Positions 25,026 to 36,900 of a DNA stretch of 64,000 bases are shown here, one piece after another. The stretch is from Omphiscola glabra (Eukaryota; Mollusca; Gastropoda; Lymnaeidae), in assembly GCA_964017045.1 (NCBI GenBank), contig OZ024798.1, positions 30,184,347 to 30,248,346 on the forward strand, read 5' to 3'. Under the pieces are notes generated by a model that saw only the letters and a list, made by a program, of their open reading frames with translations, did not search any database and had not been told where the DNA came from. A program made the position numbers and the translations under genes. The first letter of the stretch is position 1, and each line of letters begins with the position of its first letter.

Positions 25026-27150
25026 TAAAGACAGAGTTTGGAATTTTAATTTGTAAGTCGTCTTCTGCTCTCTATTAGTTAACAAAATAAGTTATTGTAA
25101 CAAGAAAATCCGCTTCAACAGCAGTTTAGATTGTATTGACTTGTCAGATGTCGCGGATGCAACCAGCCAGGGTCTCTGCAGATAGAGCCGATGGGCAACC
25201 TCTCTCCACGAGTTCTAAAGATTCAAAGGTTAAAGGTCGTGTGGTCATTGGAAGCGTGTGCGTGTGTGTGTGTGTGTGTGTCATGACTTATCGTAACTGG
25301 GAGACAAAAAAATAACTTGAAGATAATTAAGACTTTCAAACTGATAAGTGAAGACAAAAAATATATATCGTAACCTTTTTTTTTTCTTTAAAATTATTTT
25401 CACCTCCATTAAGAGAAAAAGCCAGAATAATAGTCTCAATTATTTATTTACAATGAGAGTGCCTTTTGTCAAAACTAAACTAAATTGATATCCTCTATCA
25501 CTGTCTGTCTGTCTGTCTATAGGTTGTTTGGAGGGCGAGACAAGCCCCCCCCCCCACCAATTGTACTACTGAAATACCACGAATACAAACGTTGTGATAG
25601 TGGATATCATGCATGGAGCCTGCCGTCCGGCATCACGTCTAACAGCTGGCTGGAGTGAGCGGCTATCAGCGCGTTCTTTGATGTCGTCGCGTGTGCAGCG
25701 TGTTGGTGTGCCCTGGTCCGTGGCAACCCAACACGAGCAGTCCGGCCATGTGGTCACAATAAGCCCGGCCACATCTGTTACGTAAAGGGCGATGTGGTGC
25801 AAACCCCCCTCCCCCGCTCCTCGATGAATCATTTATACATGAGCACTGGGGAGCTCCTAATTTAGACGCCCCGAAGAACAAACACGAGATTGAATCAATT
25901 TCACGTGAAGTACCAGGCAAGTGCTGCGACGCTTTTATTTGTTATAGTAAAAGATGTGGAAGATTGCGGGAAATTGACGAGCTTACAGAGTTAGAGCAGT
26001 TGGTAATGAGGAGATAACCCTTGACATCACGGAGATAAAATTATTCGATTATCCTCACATAACCAAACGTCTGGCGTTTAATAAAGAAGAAAGCTCTTAT
26101 CTCAACACCAGTGTATCGCCCAGGGGGCGTCCACGGAGCACATTCACAGGAAAGAACCTCTGGTTTCTTGTTAGGGCGTGGGATAAGGGAGCGTGCATAA
26201 AATGGAAACTCAAAGAATCAGTCACATTTACAATTTAATCTTCCACGCCCGCCTTTCTCCATGACTGCCCACCTCTGTAATATAATAATAATCAAACATC
26301 ACAGAAAGAAATGGCCAAAGGGAAGTAATCATGCAAAACTTACGTATAGTGCAGTGTTTAACCAATTGTTGTAGGACATGGCCGCCAGAAAGGTTTGCTA
26401 TGGGCTAAACATTGTACCGAGTGACTGGGGCCTGTGGGGTAAAAAAAAAAAAGGGGGGGGGGCAAAAAAGATCCCTCGTGAATACTGGGCCAACATCGGG
26501 ACCCTCTGGGGTATGCCTTAGACGGACTTAGACGTTGCAAGAGTATTATTAGACATGTTGTCTATAGAAAGCCTTTAATCAATTATCCCTGTCCCCCCCT
26601 GTTAGGAGATGGTTAATGAAAATATCACAACAGCCTACTACGTTTACAATAAGAATGTGACCCTTTATAATGAACTAATTCAAAGATAGATTTTTTTAAT
26701 GGACTTATCTAGCATTTTATCATAACGTCACACCATTTGAAGACATGAATTGATGTCTGCTTGTATGGGATTTAAAAAAATTATTTTCGTTAAGATTTAA
26801 AAATAAGTAGATTTTAAAATTAAGTAAAAGAATAATATTGTTGGTGTAGGAAGTTTACCTCTTATCATTTATGTTTAAACCGTCAAGAGAAAACGTGATA
26901 AAAGAGAGAAAACTCTTGAAATTCTTTGGTAATAAGAGCATACAGGAATTATCTTCCCCTCCTCTTCAACCTTAAAGATTCTTCTGGAATTATTGCCCCA
27001 AAATTTAAGCGCTCTTGAAGTACTCGGTTTATAAAGAGGGGCTGCGTTGGAGTCAGATGTTAATTTTTAAAAATCAAAGACCATTTTCTTAATGATTCAA
27101 TACCTAAAAACCAAGAACTTTGAAAAATGTAAACAAAACAAATTGAAATA
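25026..27150. other. No gene seen; (GT)n at 25,262-25,281
   Basis: Unique sequence with homopolymer runs; short frames are unsupported. Confidence 0.4.
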
Positions 27151-27264
27151 GATCCACTTTATTGATCAACTGAAATCATTGTAGGAACATGAATACAGGG
27201 TGTTTTACAATACCTGTCACTTACAAATCACCACACAAACTACCACATCACAATAGGGGTTTGG

Positions 27265-27384
27265 ACTGACCAACAGATCACGCAGACTACCACATCACAT
27301 GGGGTGTACAGTGACCAAACACATCACATGGGGTCTACAGTGACCAAACACATCACATGGGGTCTACAGTGACCAAACACATCA
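27265..27384 (+). repeat. ~29-bp repeat, 4 copies
   Basis: Unit contains ACATCACATGGGGTCTACAG then TGACCAAAC. Confidence 0.85.
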
Positions 27385-27984
27385 AAAAATGTTTTAACTC
27401 CTGATAGAATGCTTGAAAATGGTTAGGACAGAACAATGAAAATTAAATCCCTACCAGAAGATGCCTTAGATAAAACAATTTTTTTTTAGAAATGTTTCTA
27501 CAGCATGTTTTTTTAAATTTTGGTTATCCAGTTTTAAAATGATGATTAAAGAAATAACTGTTCTTTTATCAAGTAGTATCCATACAAGATAGGATCTGGC
27601 ATTTGACAATAAACCTAATGGTGAAGGTACTCAATAAGTATTTTCAGGAAAAAAAAAACAACAACTTTTTTTTCAAAGGCTAATCAACATTTTTTTTTAA
27701 TCAATTAACTTTTAAGGGTAACTATTTTAAAATTCAATTTTCAGCTCACAACAAGTTGAGAACACCTGCAGCGATTCACATGAAATGGACACATATTATA
27801 ACACCCCCAAAAAATGCCAACACATTTCAAACCATTTTTTGAACCAAATTATTCTGTAGGTCATTGTTATATCTCCAAATCTAATACTAATAGAATGAAG
27901 AAAGTATTTAGACATTTGGAACAAAAAAAGTTGATACCAAAAAAAACATACCAAAAAATGTTTGCACTTGACAATAAATGGTTG

Positions 27985-28195
27985 TGACATGATCTAAATG
28001 GTTGTGACATGATCTAAATGGTTGTGACATGATCTAAATGGTTGTGACATGATCTAAATGGTTGTGACATGATCTAAATGGTTGTGACATGATCTAAATG
28101 GTTGTGACATGATCTAAATGGTTGTGACATGATCTAAATGGTTGTGACATGATCTAAATGGTTGTGACATGATCTAAATGGTTGTGACATGATCG
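27985..28195 (+). repeat. 20-bp minisatellite GATCTAAATGGTTGTGACAT
   Basis: About 10.5 identical copies, suggesting recent expansion. Confidence 0.97.
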
Positions 28196-29460
28196 GTCTT
28201 CTAATCTCCCTGATTAATGAAAGTACATGGCAGGCTTTACCCAGCCCCACAGTGTGTCAGTAATACAATCCACAAAATCCAATGACAATCAGTTAAATTA
28301 TATTGCACCAACATAGTACATGAATGAAATGAATCACTACATCATTCAATGGAATTGCATCATAAAAAGAAATGACAATGAAAATTTAAAAAAGTGAAAA
28401 ATATCGTAACTGTGAGGTGGGCAGTGACTCTAAGGTAGGCCGGGCATGGGGGAACTAAATTTCCACATGGCATAGTACAATTTCACTGCAAGGCTTTAAC
28501 AGAGCCATGTGTGGCCCAATATGTTCCATCACAGTCATGTCACATTACTGACTGGTACTGATGATGGTCTCGTGTGATCACAACCTGATTGTTGCAGAAA
28601 GCTGACTGCCCACAGGCCCTCAATAGTGATCAACAGCACTGGATTTCATGCAAAGATCTTATTTCATAATGCAGTTTCACTTCACAAGATGGCCATTTAG
28701 CACTTAAACCTATTATGACCCTAAAGAATATTGACAAGTCATTGAACAATCATAATACAGAGTTGTTTCATCAACTAGAGACAAACAGGGGACTGACCAC
28801 CCCCCCCCCCCCCCCCCCTCCCATAACAATTTTTTTCTATGAGGAAAATACAAGGTGGTGGGTGAGGGGGGGGGCACATTTCAGTGACACCTCACTGTGG
28901 CTTTACTTGCTACAGCATTCATGTCACACCTTCGGGGTGGGGGGGGGAGGGGTGTGCAGATCAGACTAAAGAGACAAGAAATGTAAGTCAAGGACATGAA
29001 ATAGCTCAAGGACATGAGATAGGTCAAGTACATGGGATAGGTCAAGGACACAATATAGGGCAATAATAGTGATGCATATGATACATATCAAACTAAATGA
29101 AACGGTTATGTGGCGGTTATACGAGATTCTAATCTACAGGGTAAATGCAGTAGATGAGCTAAGGGAGTATATACAATATAATACGTAAATAGAAGGGTAT
29201 GTACGTAACCATACCGGAATGATGACACAATTGCACATGATGAGACAAGACAGACACATCAGACGATATATTTTACTCATCAAACTCAGATGGATGAGTC
29301 GGTTTGACAATTTTCACTTATTGTTATTATAGACATGATAACATGTACAGGCAGACTCTTGTCTGTCTGATTACATGTACAGACAGACTACAGTCTGTCT
29401 TAAACAATAAACTTGCAAAATTACCAGTGTTGCTGTGAGTCTCAGCAAAACAAAATTTAT
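28196..29460. other. No gene seen; short repeat at 28,985-29,060
   Basis: Contains C and G runs near 28,800-28,960 and four imperfect copies of CAAGGACATGAAATAG. Confidence 0.5.
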
Positions 29461-29489
29461 AAAAAAGAACCGTTTATAAATAAGGAATA

Positions 29490-29560
29490 AACAAATAGAG
29501 GGAATGAACAGAGGGAATGAACAAATAGAGGGAATGAACAGAAGGAATGAGCCAGTGGAA
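29490..29560 (+). repeat. AGAGGGAATGAACAAAT repeats
   Basis: Four copies of a 13-17 bp unit. Confidence 0.75.
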
Positions 29561-29647
29561 TAAATCAACAGGTACCCAAACCGTACAGCTTTGGGTTCTG
29601 TTAAAACCAAGGGGACATTTGTAACAAATTATAGCAAAGAAATGAAG

Positions 29648-29795
29648 TAGAGAAGACCTAATGTGGAGTAGACCTAATGTGGAGAAGACCTGATGTGTAG
29701 GAGACCTAATGTGGAGAAGACCTAATATGGAGAAGACCTAATGTGGAGAAGACCTGATGTGGAGAAGACCTGATGTGTAGGACACCTGAAGGTGA
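29648..29795 (+). repeat. 16-bp repeat GAGAAGACCTAATGTG
   Basis: About nine imperfect copies. Confidence 0.85.
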
Positions 29796-30664
29796 GACGT
29801 AAAAGAGTTTATTAAAAGATGCAATTTTCCCCCTCTTTTCTACCGTAATTAAATATCCCCAATATAACACACTGACAGAGTAAATACAAGTTCTTACACA
29901 GACTTATGGTTTCAACCATCTAATGATGCTGTGGATCATGTGTATTCCTTTCATGGGACATAACTAAATAACTGTAATACACAAGCACATTAGAATGTGG
30001 GACTAGATATAAAAAATTGAAAGGGATTTTCACCATCATCTCAACACGATTCAGCGTTTCATCTTAACTATTGTATGTGAACATTTTGCTAATGGTGTTT
30101 CTCAAACTCCATTTTATCTGCCAAACTGAAGTAAAACAATCACAGCCCTGTGGTGGATAAAAGTAAAGCTTTGTAAATATTAGTAACAAAACTGTAAACT
30201 GTAGAGTCTATAAAAAATAATTTAGTCCAAAATTATGCAAGCCTTTTTTCCCCCTTGACAGAAATGTCAACAGTTACATGAACAAATGTCAACAGTTACA
30301 TGATCAACCAGGAAAAGCAGCAACATTCACAACAATATTTAACATGACTTAATCAAGTCAAAAACCATAACAGTTTGATAAACAAAGTTATTGAAGTGCA
30401 AAGGTCGATGACAATATAGTACAAATGTAGGCATCAGTTCATAATCATTGAAGAGCAGCCGAGCCATGCAATGAGTTAATTCACCTAATCTGTGAATTCA
30501 CAAGACTATTTAATCCATCCAAAGAGGTAATCAACATTATGAGGTAATCCATAAAACAAGTGAATCCATCCACAAAAATAATAGGTTGAGGGTAAATCAT
30601 CTCAAAAAGGGTTTTCCCTATTCATTGACATGTTGCTGGTGTTCTTGATTGCACTCTACAAAAT

Positions 30665-31000
30665 GTTGACAGAACCTGGTCTAGTTGCCTAACCTGGTCT
30701 AGTTGACAGAACCTGTTCTAGTTGACAGAACCTGGTCTAGTTGACAGAACTTGGTCTAGTTGCTGACCTGGTCTAGTTGGAGAACCTGGTCTAGTTGAGA
30801 GAACCTGGTCTAATTATGTAGAACCTGGTCTAATTATGTAGGACCTGGTCTTATTATGTAGAACCTTTTCTAATTGCAGAACCTGGTCTAGTTGACAGAA
30901 CCTGGTCTAGATGCTGAACCTGGTCTTGTTGAAAGAACCTGGTCTAATTATGTAGAACCTGGTCTAATTGCCGAACCTGGTCTAGCTGCCGTTACTGGTC
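30665..31000 (+). repeat. ~20-bp repeat ACCTGGTCTAGTTGACAGA
   Basis: About 17 imperfect copies with length changes. Confidence 0.88.
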
Positions 31001-31208
31001 ATGGCCCCCTCACATATGGTCAAATGACGCCTCAGACATGATGTAACAAAACAATCCCTAGCTAGCAGCCATTGGCACAGGTAAACAGGAAGTGACATCA
31101 AATATGAGTTTCAGCCCACTTGCAGGCAGGCGTTGTAAGGTCCAGTATTACATACCTACTGGTTGATTTAAAATCCACAGAGTCAAGGTACGCAGTTGTG
31201 CATTGAGT

Positions 31209-31680
31209 CAGGGGTGGGCAAACTATGGCCTGTGGGCCCGCATGAGGCCCTGCAATTGATACTATGCAAACCTCAAAGGCATTTAGAAATTTTAAAAAAT
31301 ACTTTGTCTTTAAGTTATTTTGTTGAATTTTACAGAATTTCTTGAACCATTATGATTGTTTTAACATTTTTTATCAAATTTCTTTCTAATTTTCTTTTTT
31401 TTTTAAACAGTCTTTGACTTTTGTCAATGTAATTGTAAAATGCGGATTTACCGATTTTAATTTAGAGAAATGTTTATCGACATGTAAAAATTGGACAGCT
31501 GATACTGTTTTAAACAGTCTTTGACTTTTGTCAATGTAATTGTAAAATGCGGATTTACCGATTTTAATTTAGAGAAATGTTTATCGACATGTAAAAATTG
31601 GACATAATATACATGCTGCCCCCTCAATAGCTTTAAATTTGTCAGTGTGGCCCACCGCACAAAAAGTTTGCCCACCCCTG
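31209..31680 (+). mobile_element. hAT-type non-autonomous element, 472 bp
   Basis: Ends CAGGGGTGGGCAAACT and, inverted, CAGGGGTGGGCAAACT. Flanked by CATTGAGT and CATTAAGT (7/8). Inside, a ~98-bp block starting near 31,401 is repeated at 31,508. No transposase frame. Confidence 0.88.
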
Positions 31681-32042
31681 CATTAAGTGATATAAATTAA
31701 AGGTTGCATTGTCATTTATACTTGCTTGAAACGTCTACATTATAAACTGCAGTGTACATTTTAATGAGATGAGGTTATCTTTACAAAAATGAATGTACAT
31801 AAAATATCTTGTGAACGGTGTAAATGATGTAAATGAACATAAAATATGTCTGTGTAAGTTGTAAAGATGAGTTTCAAAATTTGATGAACAGAAAGAGAAT
31901 GTTCATATCAAAACAAAATACTTCAATATCTGATTGTTTACAATTTCATTCAGTTTGAAATCTTTGGATATTTAGTGTTTTTTCCTTTCTTCAGGACCTT
32001 CAGTTATATCAAAATTATAATTTGTTCTATGGGCTTAAACTG

Positions 32043-32590
32043 TAGCATTCTCCTACCAGCTGATACTGTTAACATTCTCCTACCAGCTGATACTGTTAGC
32101 ATTCTCCTACCAGCTGATGCTGTAGCATTCTCTTACCAGCTGATACTGTTAACATTCTCCTACCAGCTGATACTGTTAGCATTCTCCTACCAGCTGATAC
32201 TGTAGCATTCTCTTACCAGCTGATACTGTTAACATTCTCCTACCAGCTGATACTGTTAGCATTCTCCTACCAGCTGATACTGTAGCATTCTCCTACCAGC
32301 TGATACTGTTAGCATTCTCCTTCCAGTTGATACTGTTAGCATTCTCCTACCAACTGATACTGTTAGCATTCTCCTTCCAGCTGATACTGTTAGCATTCTC
32401 CTACCAGCTGATACTGTAGCATTCTCCTACCAGCTGATACTGTTAGCATTCTCCTACCAGCTGATACTGTTAGCATTCTCCTACCAGCTGATACTGTTAG
32501 CATTCTCCTACCAGCTGATACTGTTAGCATTCTCCCACCAGCTGATATTGTTAACATTCTCCCAGCAGCTGATACTGTTAACATTATCCT
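32043..32590 (+). repeat. ~26-bp minisatellite
   Basis: About 20 copies of CATTCTCCTACCAGCTGATA followed by CTGTTAG or CTGTAG. An 80-bp block of three units recurs, giving higher-order periodicity. Confidence 0.93.
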
Positions 32591-33023
32591 ACCCATCAGA
32601 CAAATGAGGAGGCTGTTGTTGCAAGAGTAATGAATTAAATCAAATACCAACCTTTAACAGAAACTCATATGATACTCCAGCACAGTGTACTTCTGACAAC
32701 CTGACAGCAATATTTAGACAGTGAGCTGATGTCATCATAAAATTTGTGCTATTTTTTTCTTCTTTCCTTTATTTACATCATGCTCATTGTTATTTCTCCA
32801 GTACTTTTGACAGGAACATCTTTTCTTCTTTCATTCTTTTCTTCCTTTAAATCCTATCAGGTTTATTGGTAGATTACTTCTTGCTGAAACTAACGATGTT
32901 CATCTTCTTCCACAGCACTTAAAAAGACACTGAGATAAGATACTTAGAAAATATGACATAAGACATACGACCCATAGTTTCACTGCAAAAATAAAAAAAA
33001 GACTGATGCCATTTTCTGTTGTT

Positions 33024-33087
33024 GAGGATAGGGATCTAAGAGGATAGGGATCTAAGAGGATAGGGATCTAAGAGGATAGGGATCTAA
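33024..33087 (+). repeat. 16-bp repeat GAGGATAGGGATCTAA
   Basis: Four near-identical copies. Confidence 0.9.
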
Positions 33088-33890
33088 AGAAATAACAAAA
33101 ATAAAATGATAACAATTTTTTTCTTCTGATGGTTAGTTTACAAATGCTAGTTTGAAAAAAATATTTGTTGACAAGAAATGGCAATATATCATGGCAAATG
33201 ATAAATGATAAAAAATGACCCTTCATGGGTGCAATGGAGATGGATGTTAGGATGATGAATAGAAAATTTGTTCTTCAATCCCTCAATATCAAAATTATGA
33301 CTTCATCAAAAACGAAAATCCCCCATTTATATATACAAAGTTGTAAACCACTTACAAAACTGGACAAAGCAGGCACCATAGCTAACCAAAATGAACCAAT
33401 GTCTAAAGTACAAATGAGAAACAAGCCCGGTACAAATGAACTGAAAGTAAATCAGACATGGTGAGTTGTACCAAGTCTGACATCGTTGACCATGATGGGG
33501 AACTTAACATTTATCACTACAAATCATAAAAGCAGATCTGTAAAATCCTATTCTTCACATTCAACAAACAGAAAGGAAATCTCTGAGAGCTTAAGATACG
33601 ATTCATTATGTCCTTAAATTAATCAAAGCAAAGTATTCTAAGCATGAACAATTATATGCAATAAATTAACATGTCATATTTCATTTCATAAAACTCACGA
33701 GTCGACCAGATACATGACTTTGTAAATACCTTTTAAAAAAAGTGGCAGATGAATACACTTTTAGCAAACATGTCAATAAATATTCTACATTAGATCAAAA
33801 TAAAAATAAGTTGAGAGAAATCAGGAGACTGGAAGTCCTTGTGAAGAAATAGGACAAACTGGCCGGTGAATTTCAGGGGGGAGGGTGGAG

Positions 33891-33963
33891 CTACCTAAAG
33901 TCCTCATCACTGTCTGCCAGTGTGTTCCTTGTTCTGCTAAGAGTTGTCTCCTCTGTGTCTGAG
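33891..33963 (-). CDS. TMEM181: TMEM181 exon 14 and stop
   Basis: 73 coding nt after acceptor TTTCACACAG. It encodes SDTEETTLSRTRNTLADSDE then DFR and TAG at 33,893-33,891. The acidic ending matches the family. Confidence 0.9.
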
Positions 33964-36900
33964 CTGTGTGAAATAAAATGTAAGTTCTAGATTTAAATAA
34001 ACCAGGATTTTAAGACTGCATAGAAATTTAAATGTAGTCTTTAATTGTACAATTAACCTTACCTAATTATCATTACCTAATTATCATTACCAAGTTAGCA
34101 CTACCAAATGAAGGGCTGAGTAGAAAAAGTACTTAAGTTACAATTTTTCAAAAATGAGTTAAGACAGGCATTAAATTTGATTACTTCCCCTGAATCCTTC
34201 CTGTAAATATCATTCATGAAAAATGTTCGTAAGTGTTTGATTCAGATTTACCTCGAACAGATTTTTATGTATCTAAATAAGAATTTAAAAATTTTAAACT
34301 CAATTTTCTCAAAACTTCAAAAATACACTTAAGTACTTTTTCTACGCGGCCCTTCAAATTAAACTTACCAAATTAGCCGTAACACATTATCCCAACCAAA
34401 TTAACCTCACCAAATTAACCTCACCAAATTAACCTCACCAAATCAACCTCACCAAATTAACCTCACCAAATCAACCTCACCAAATCAACCTCACCAAATC
34501 AACCTCACCAAATTAACCTCACCAAATTAACCTCACCAAATTAACCTCACCAAATTAACCTCACCAAATTAACCTCACCAAATTCACCTCACCAAATTAA
34601 CCTCACCAAATTAACCTCTCCAAATTAACCTCACCAAATTTACCTCACCAAATCAACCTCACCAAATTAACCTCACCAAATTAACCTCACCAAATTAACC
34701 TCACCAAATTAGCCCCACCCAATAAGCCTTACAAAAAAAATCCCTTGTAAATTAGTCTTAAGCATTGTCATAGAGATTTTGTTTCATAAAGGGAAGCCAT
34801 TCTGTACCAAGGACTCATAAATAATTATCTTATCAATTACTTTGCAGGGGCAAAAAACAACAGAACCAAAATTAATTTCAGAAACAGAAATCATTAGGGA
34901 GAGACAACAATATGTGTTCCAAAGAATACTGTTAGCACTTTTTTCTCTTGTAAGATTGAGGTTAAACTCTTCTAACCTTGGTTAGACCATGATAGTCAAG
35001 CCTCACCACAGGCAAGCCTCACCACAGGCACGCCTCACCACCAACAAGCCTCATTACAGGCAAGTCTCACCACAGGCAAGCCTCACCATAAGGCAAGCAT
35101 CATCACAGGCTAGTCTCACCACAGGCAAGCCTCATTACAGGCAAGTCTCACCACAGGCAAGCCTCATTACAGGCAAGTCTCACCACAGGCAAGCCTCATT
35201 ACAGGCAAGTCTCACCACAGGCAAGCCTCATTACTGGCAAGTCTCACCACAGGCAAGCCTCACCATAAGGCAAGCATCATCACAGGCAAGTCTGACCACA
35301 GGCAAGCCTCACCACAGGCAAGCATCACCACAGGCAAGCCTCAGCACAGGCAAGTCTCACCACAGGCAAGCCTCATCAAGTGGGCATCACCATAAATTAA
35401 AAGATAAACACAGGTTTCAAGGTATGACCTGTCAAAAGCACCTTTGGTATCGGGGCACAGTGCATGGTATCGGGGCACAGTGTATGGTATCGGGGCACGG
35501 TGCATGGTATCAGGGCATGGTGCATGGTATCGGGGCACAGTGCAATTAGGTGTTCTAATGATTTAGCGGCATGGTGACAGAGTCAATAGTTATAAAACTT
35601 TTGTGAGTCGATTCTATGTAGGTAGCTACAGGTCAGACAGTGCTTGGTTGGCATCTGAGTAATACGGCTTTGTGTGTGTCGGTTTCTGCCATGGGTCCCC
35701 TCTTACTCTGTCACACCATACTTTTTCCTATACCTTGCTGGATGTCAAAGAATCTTGCCATGGTGTGATTTCTCCTTTGTAGTGCATTGATAATGGTTTT
35801 GAAAAAGTGGATAACTTTGTCCATCTGCTAGTGTCCCTAGCGAAAGCCGCCTTGTGTCAGCGGTTAAGTTGTTATTTTATTAAAAGACCAAAAGAGTCGT
35901 GCATTTACTATGTGTTCTGCAATTTCCCCCAAGCACAATTTAAGGGATTTTGGGCGATAGCTCAACGTAAGGTCACCTGGTTTTATCATTTTGGGAATAG
36001 GGATTATTGTTGCCTTTTTCCACACCTTCAGCAGGACGCCTGTTGTCCGGGTTTGTTTATGAAATCCAACAGTTTTTGTCTTGTTTTTCTACCAAGGTGG
36101 GTGATCAATTCATTGTGGGTCTTTGTCTGGACCTGGTGCTTTGGCTGACTTGCACTTATCTAGTGCCGGTTGCAATTCGTTCAATGTGAGGGATGCCGTA
36201 AAAAAAACCCACATTGTGTGCTTTTCTATCGTGTCTAATATTTTCCTGCTCTCTGATACCAGGTCTAAAAATTTTATATTAAGCATCACACTCACTAGGA
36301 AGAAAAGTGACCAAAAATATTTTGTGTCATTCTAACAGACATCTGTTGCATTAGGAACAGCCAAGTGGCGCAATCACTGATGCTGCCCAAAGCATTGAAA
36401 GAATTAGCAAGAAAAACGAAGAATAAAAAGTTATGCTGAACCAAGGGTGAATATTTTGTTCCTGAACAACCCGGCCGTACATGCAACATGTTGCACATGT
36501 CACGTTGTTAACAAGGGTGAAATCAATTAAATTCTAGTACAACTGTTCCGAAAATAGACTTGAATCAATTTCTCCACCGTCAAAAAGGAAATAGTTTAAA
36601 CATCATATCGTATTATTGATGGGTTGTGCCCATGCAACAGATTGGCAGCTGTCACATCACTAGCTCAGATGGATGGAGGCATATATTGTTAATACACAAC
36701 AGCCGTCACTGCTACTGACATGATCTTACCATAAACAAACAAAAAAATGATGTGAAAACACTGATAAGATAAAGTCATTCTGATGGATTCATTTCTTGAC
36801 ACACTAACGAATCAGTGCAGAAATAATAAAATATAAAGAAGTTCTTGTTGAGGTTAACATAAAACAGGTATTATGTAGATCAGGGCTTTTCATTAAATAC

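Larger units (their letters stand above)
27158..33890 (-). other. Possible long 3' UTR of TMEM181 with candidate poly(A) signals
   Basis: No other gene or stop to transcription is visible downstream of the TMEM181 stop. AATAAA on the minus strand occurs near 32,872, 32,768, 29,808 and 27,158. The last is followed by a TTTGTTTTGTTT element at a suitable distance and is the best-formed 3' end. The span also holds minisatellites and one hAT element, so a shorter UTR is equally possible. Confidence 0.25.

Noticed and set aside
34989..35549. 186-codon Q/S/H-rich frame
   Set aside because: 18-bp minisatellite.
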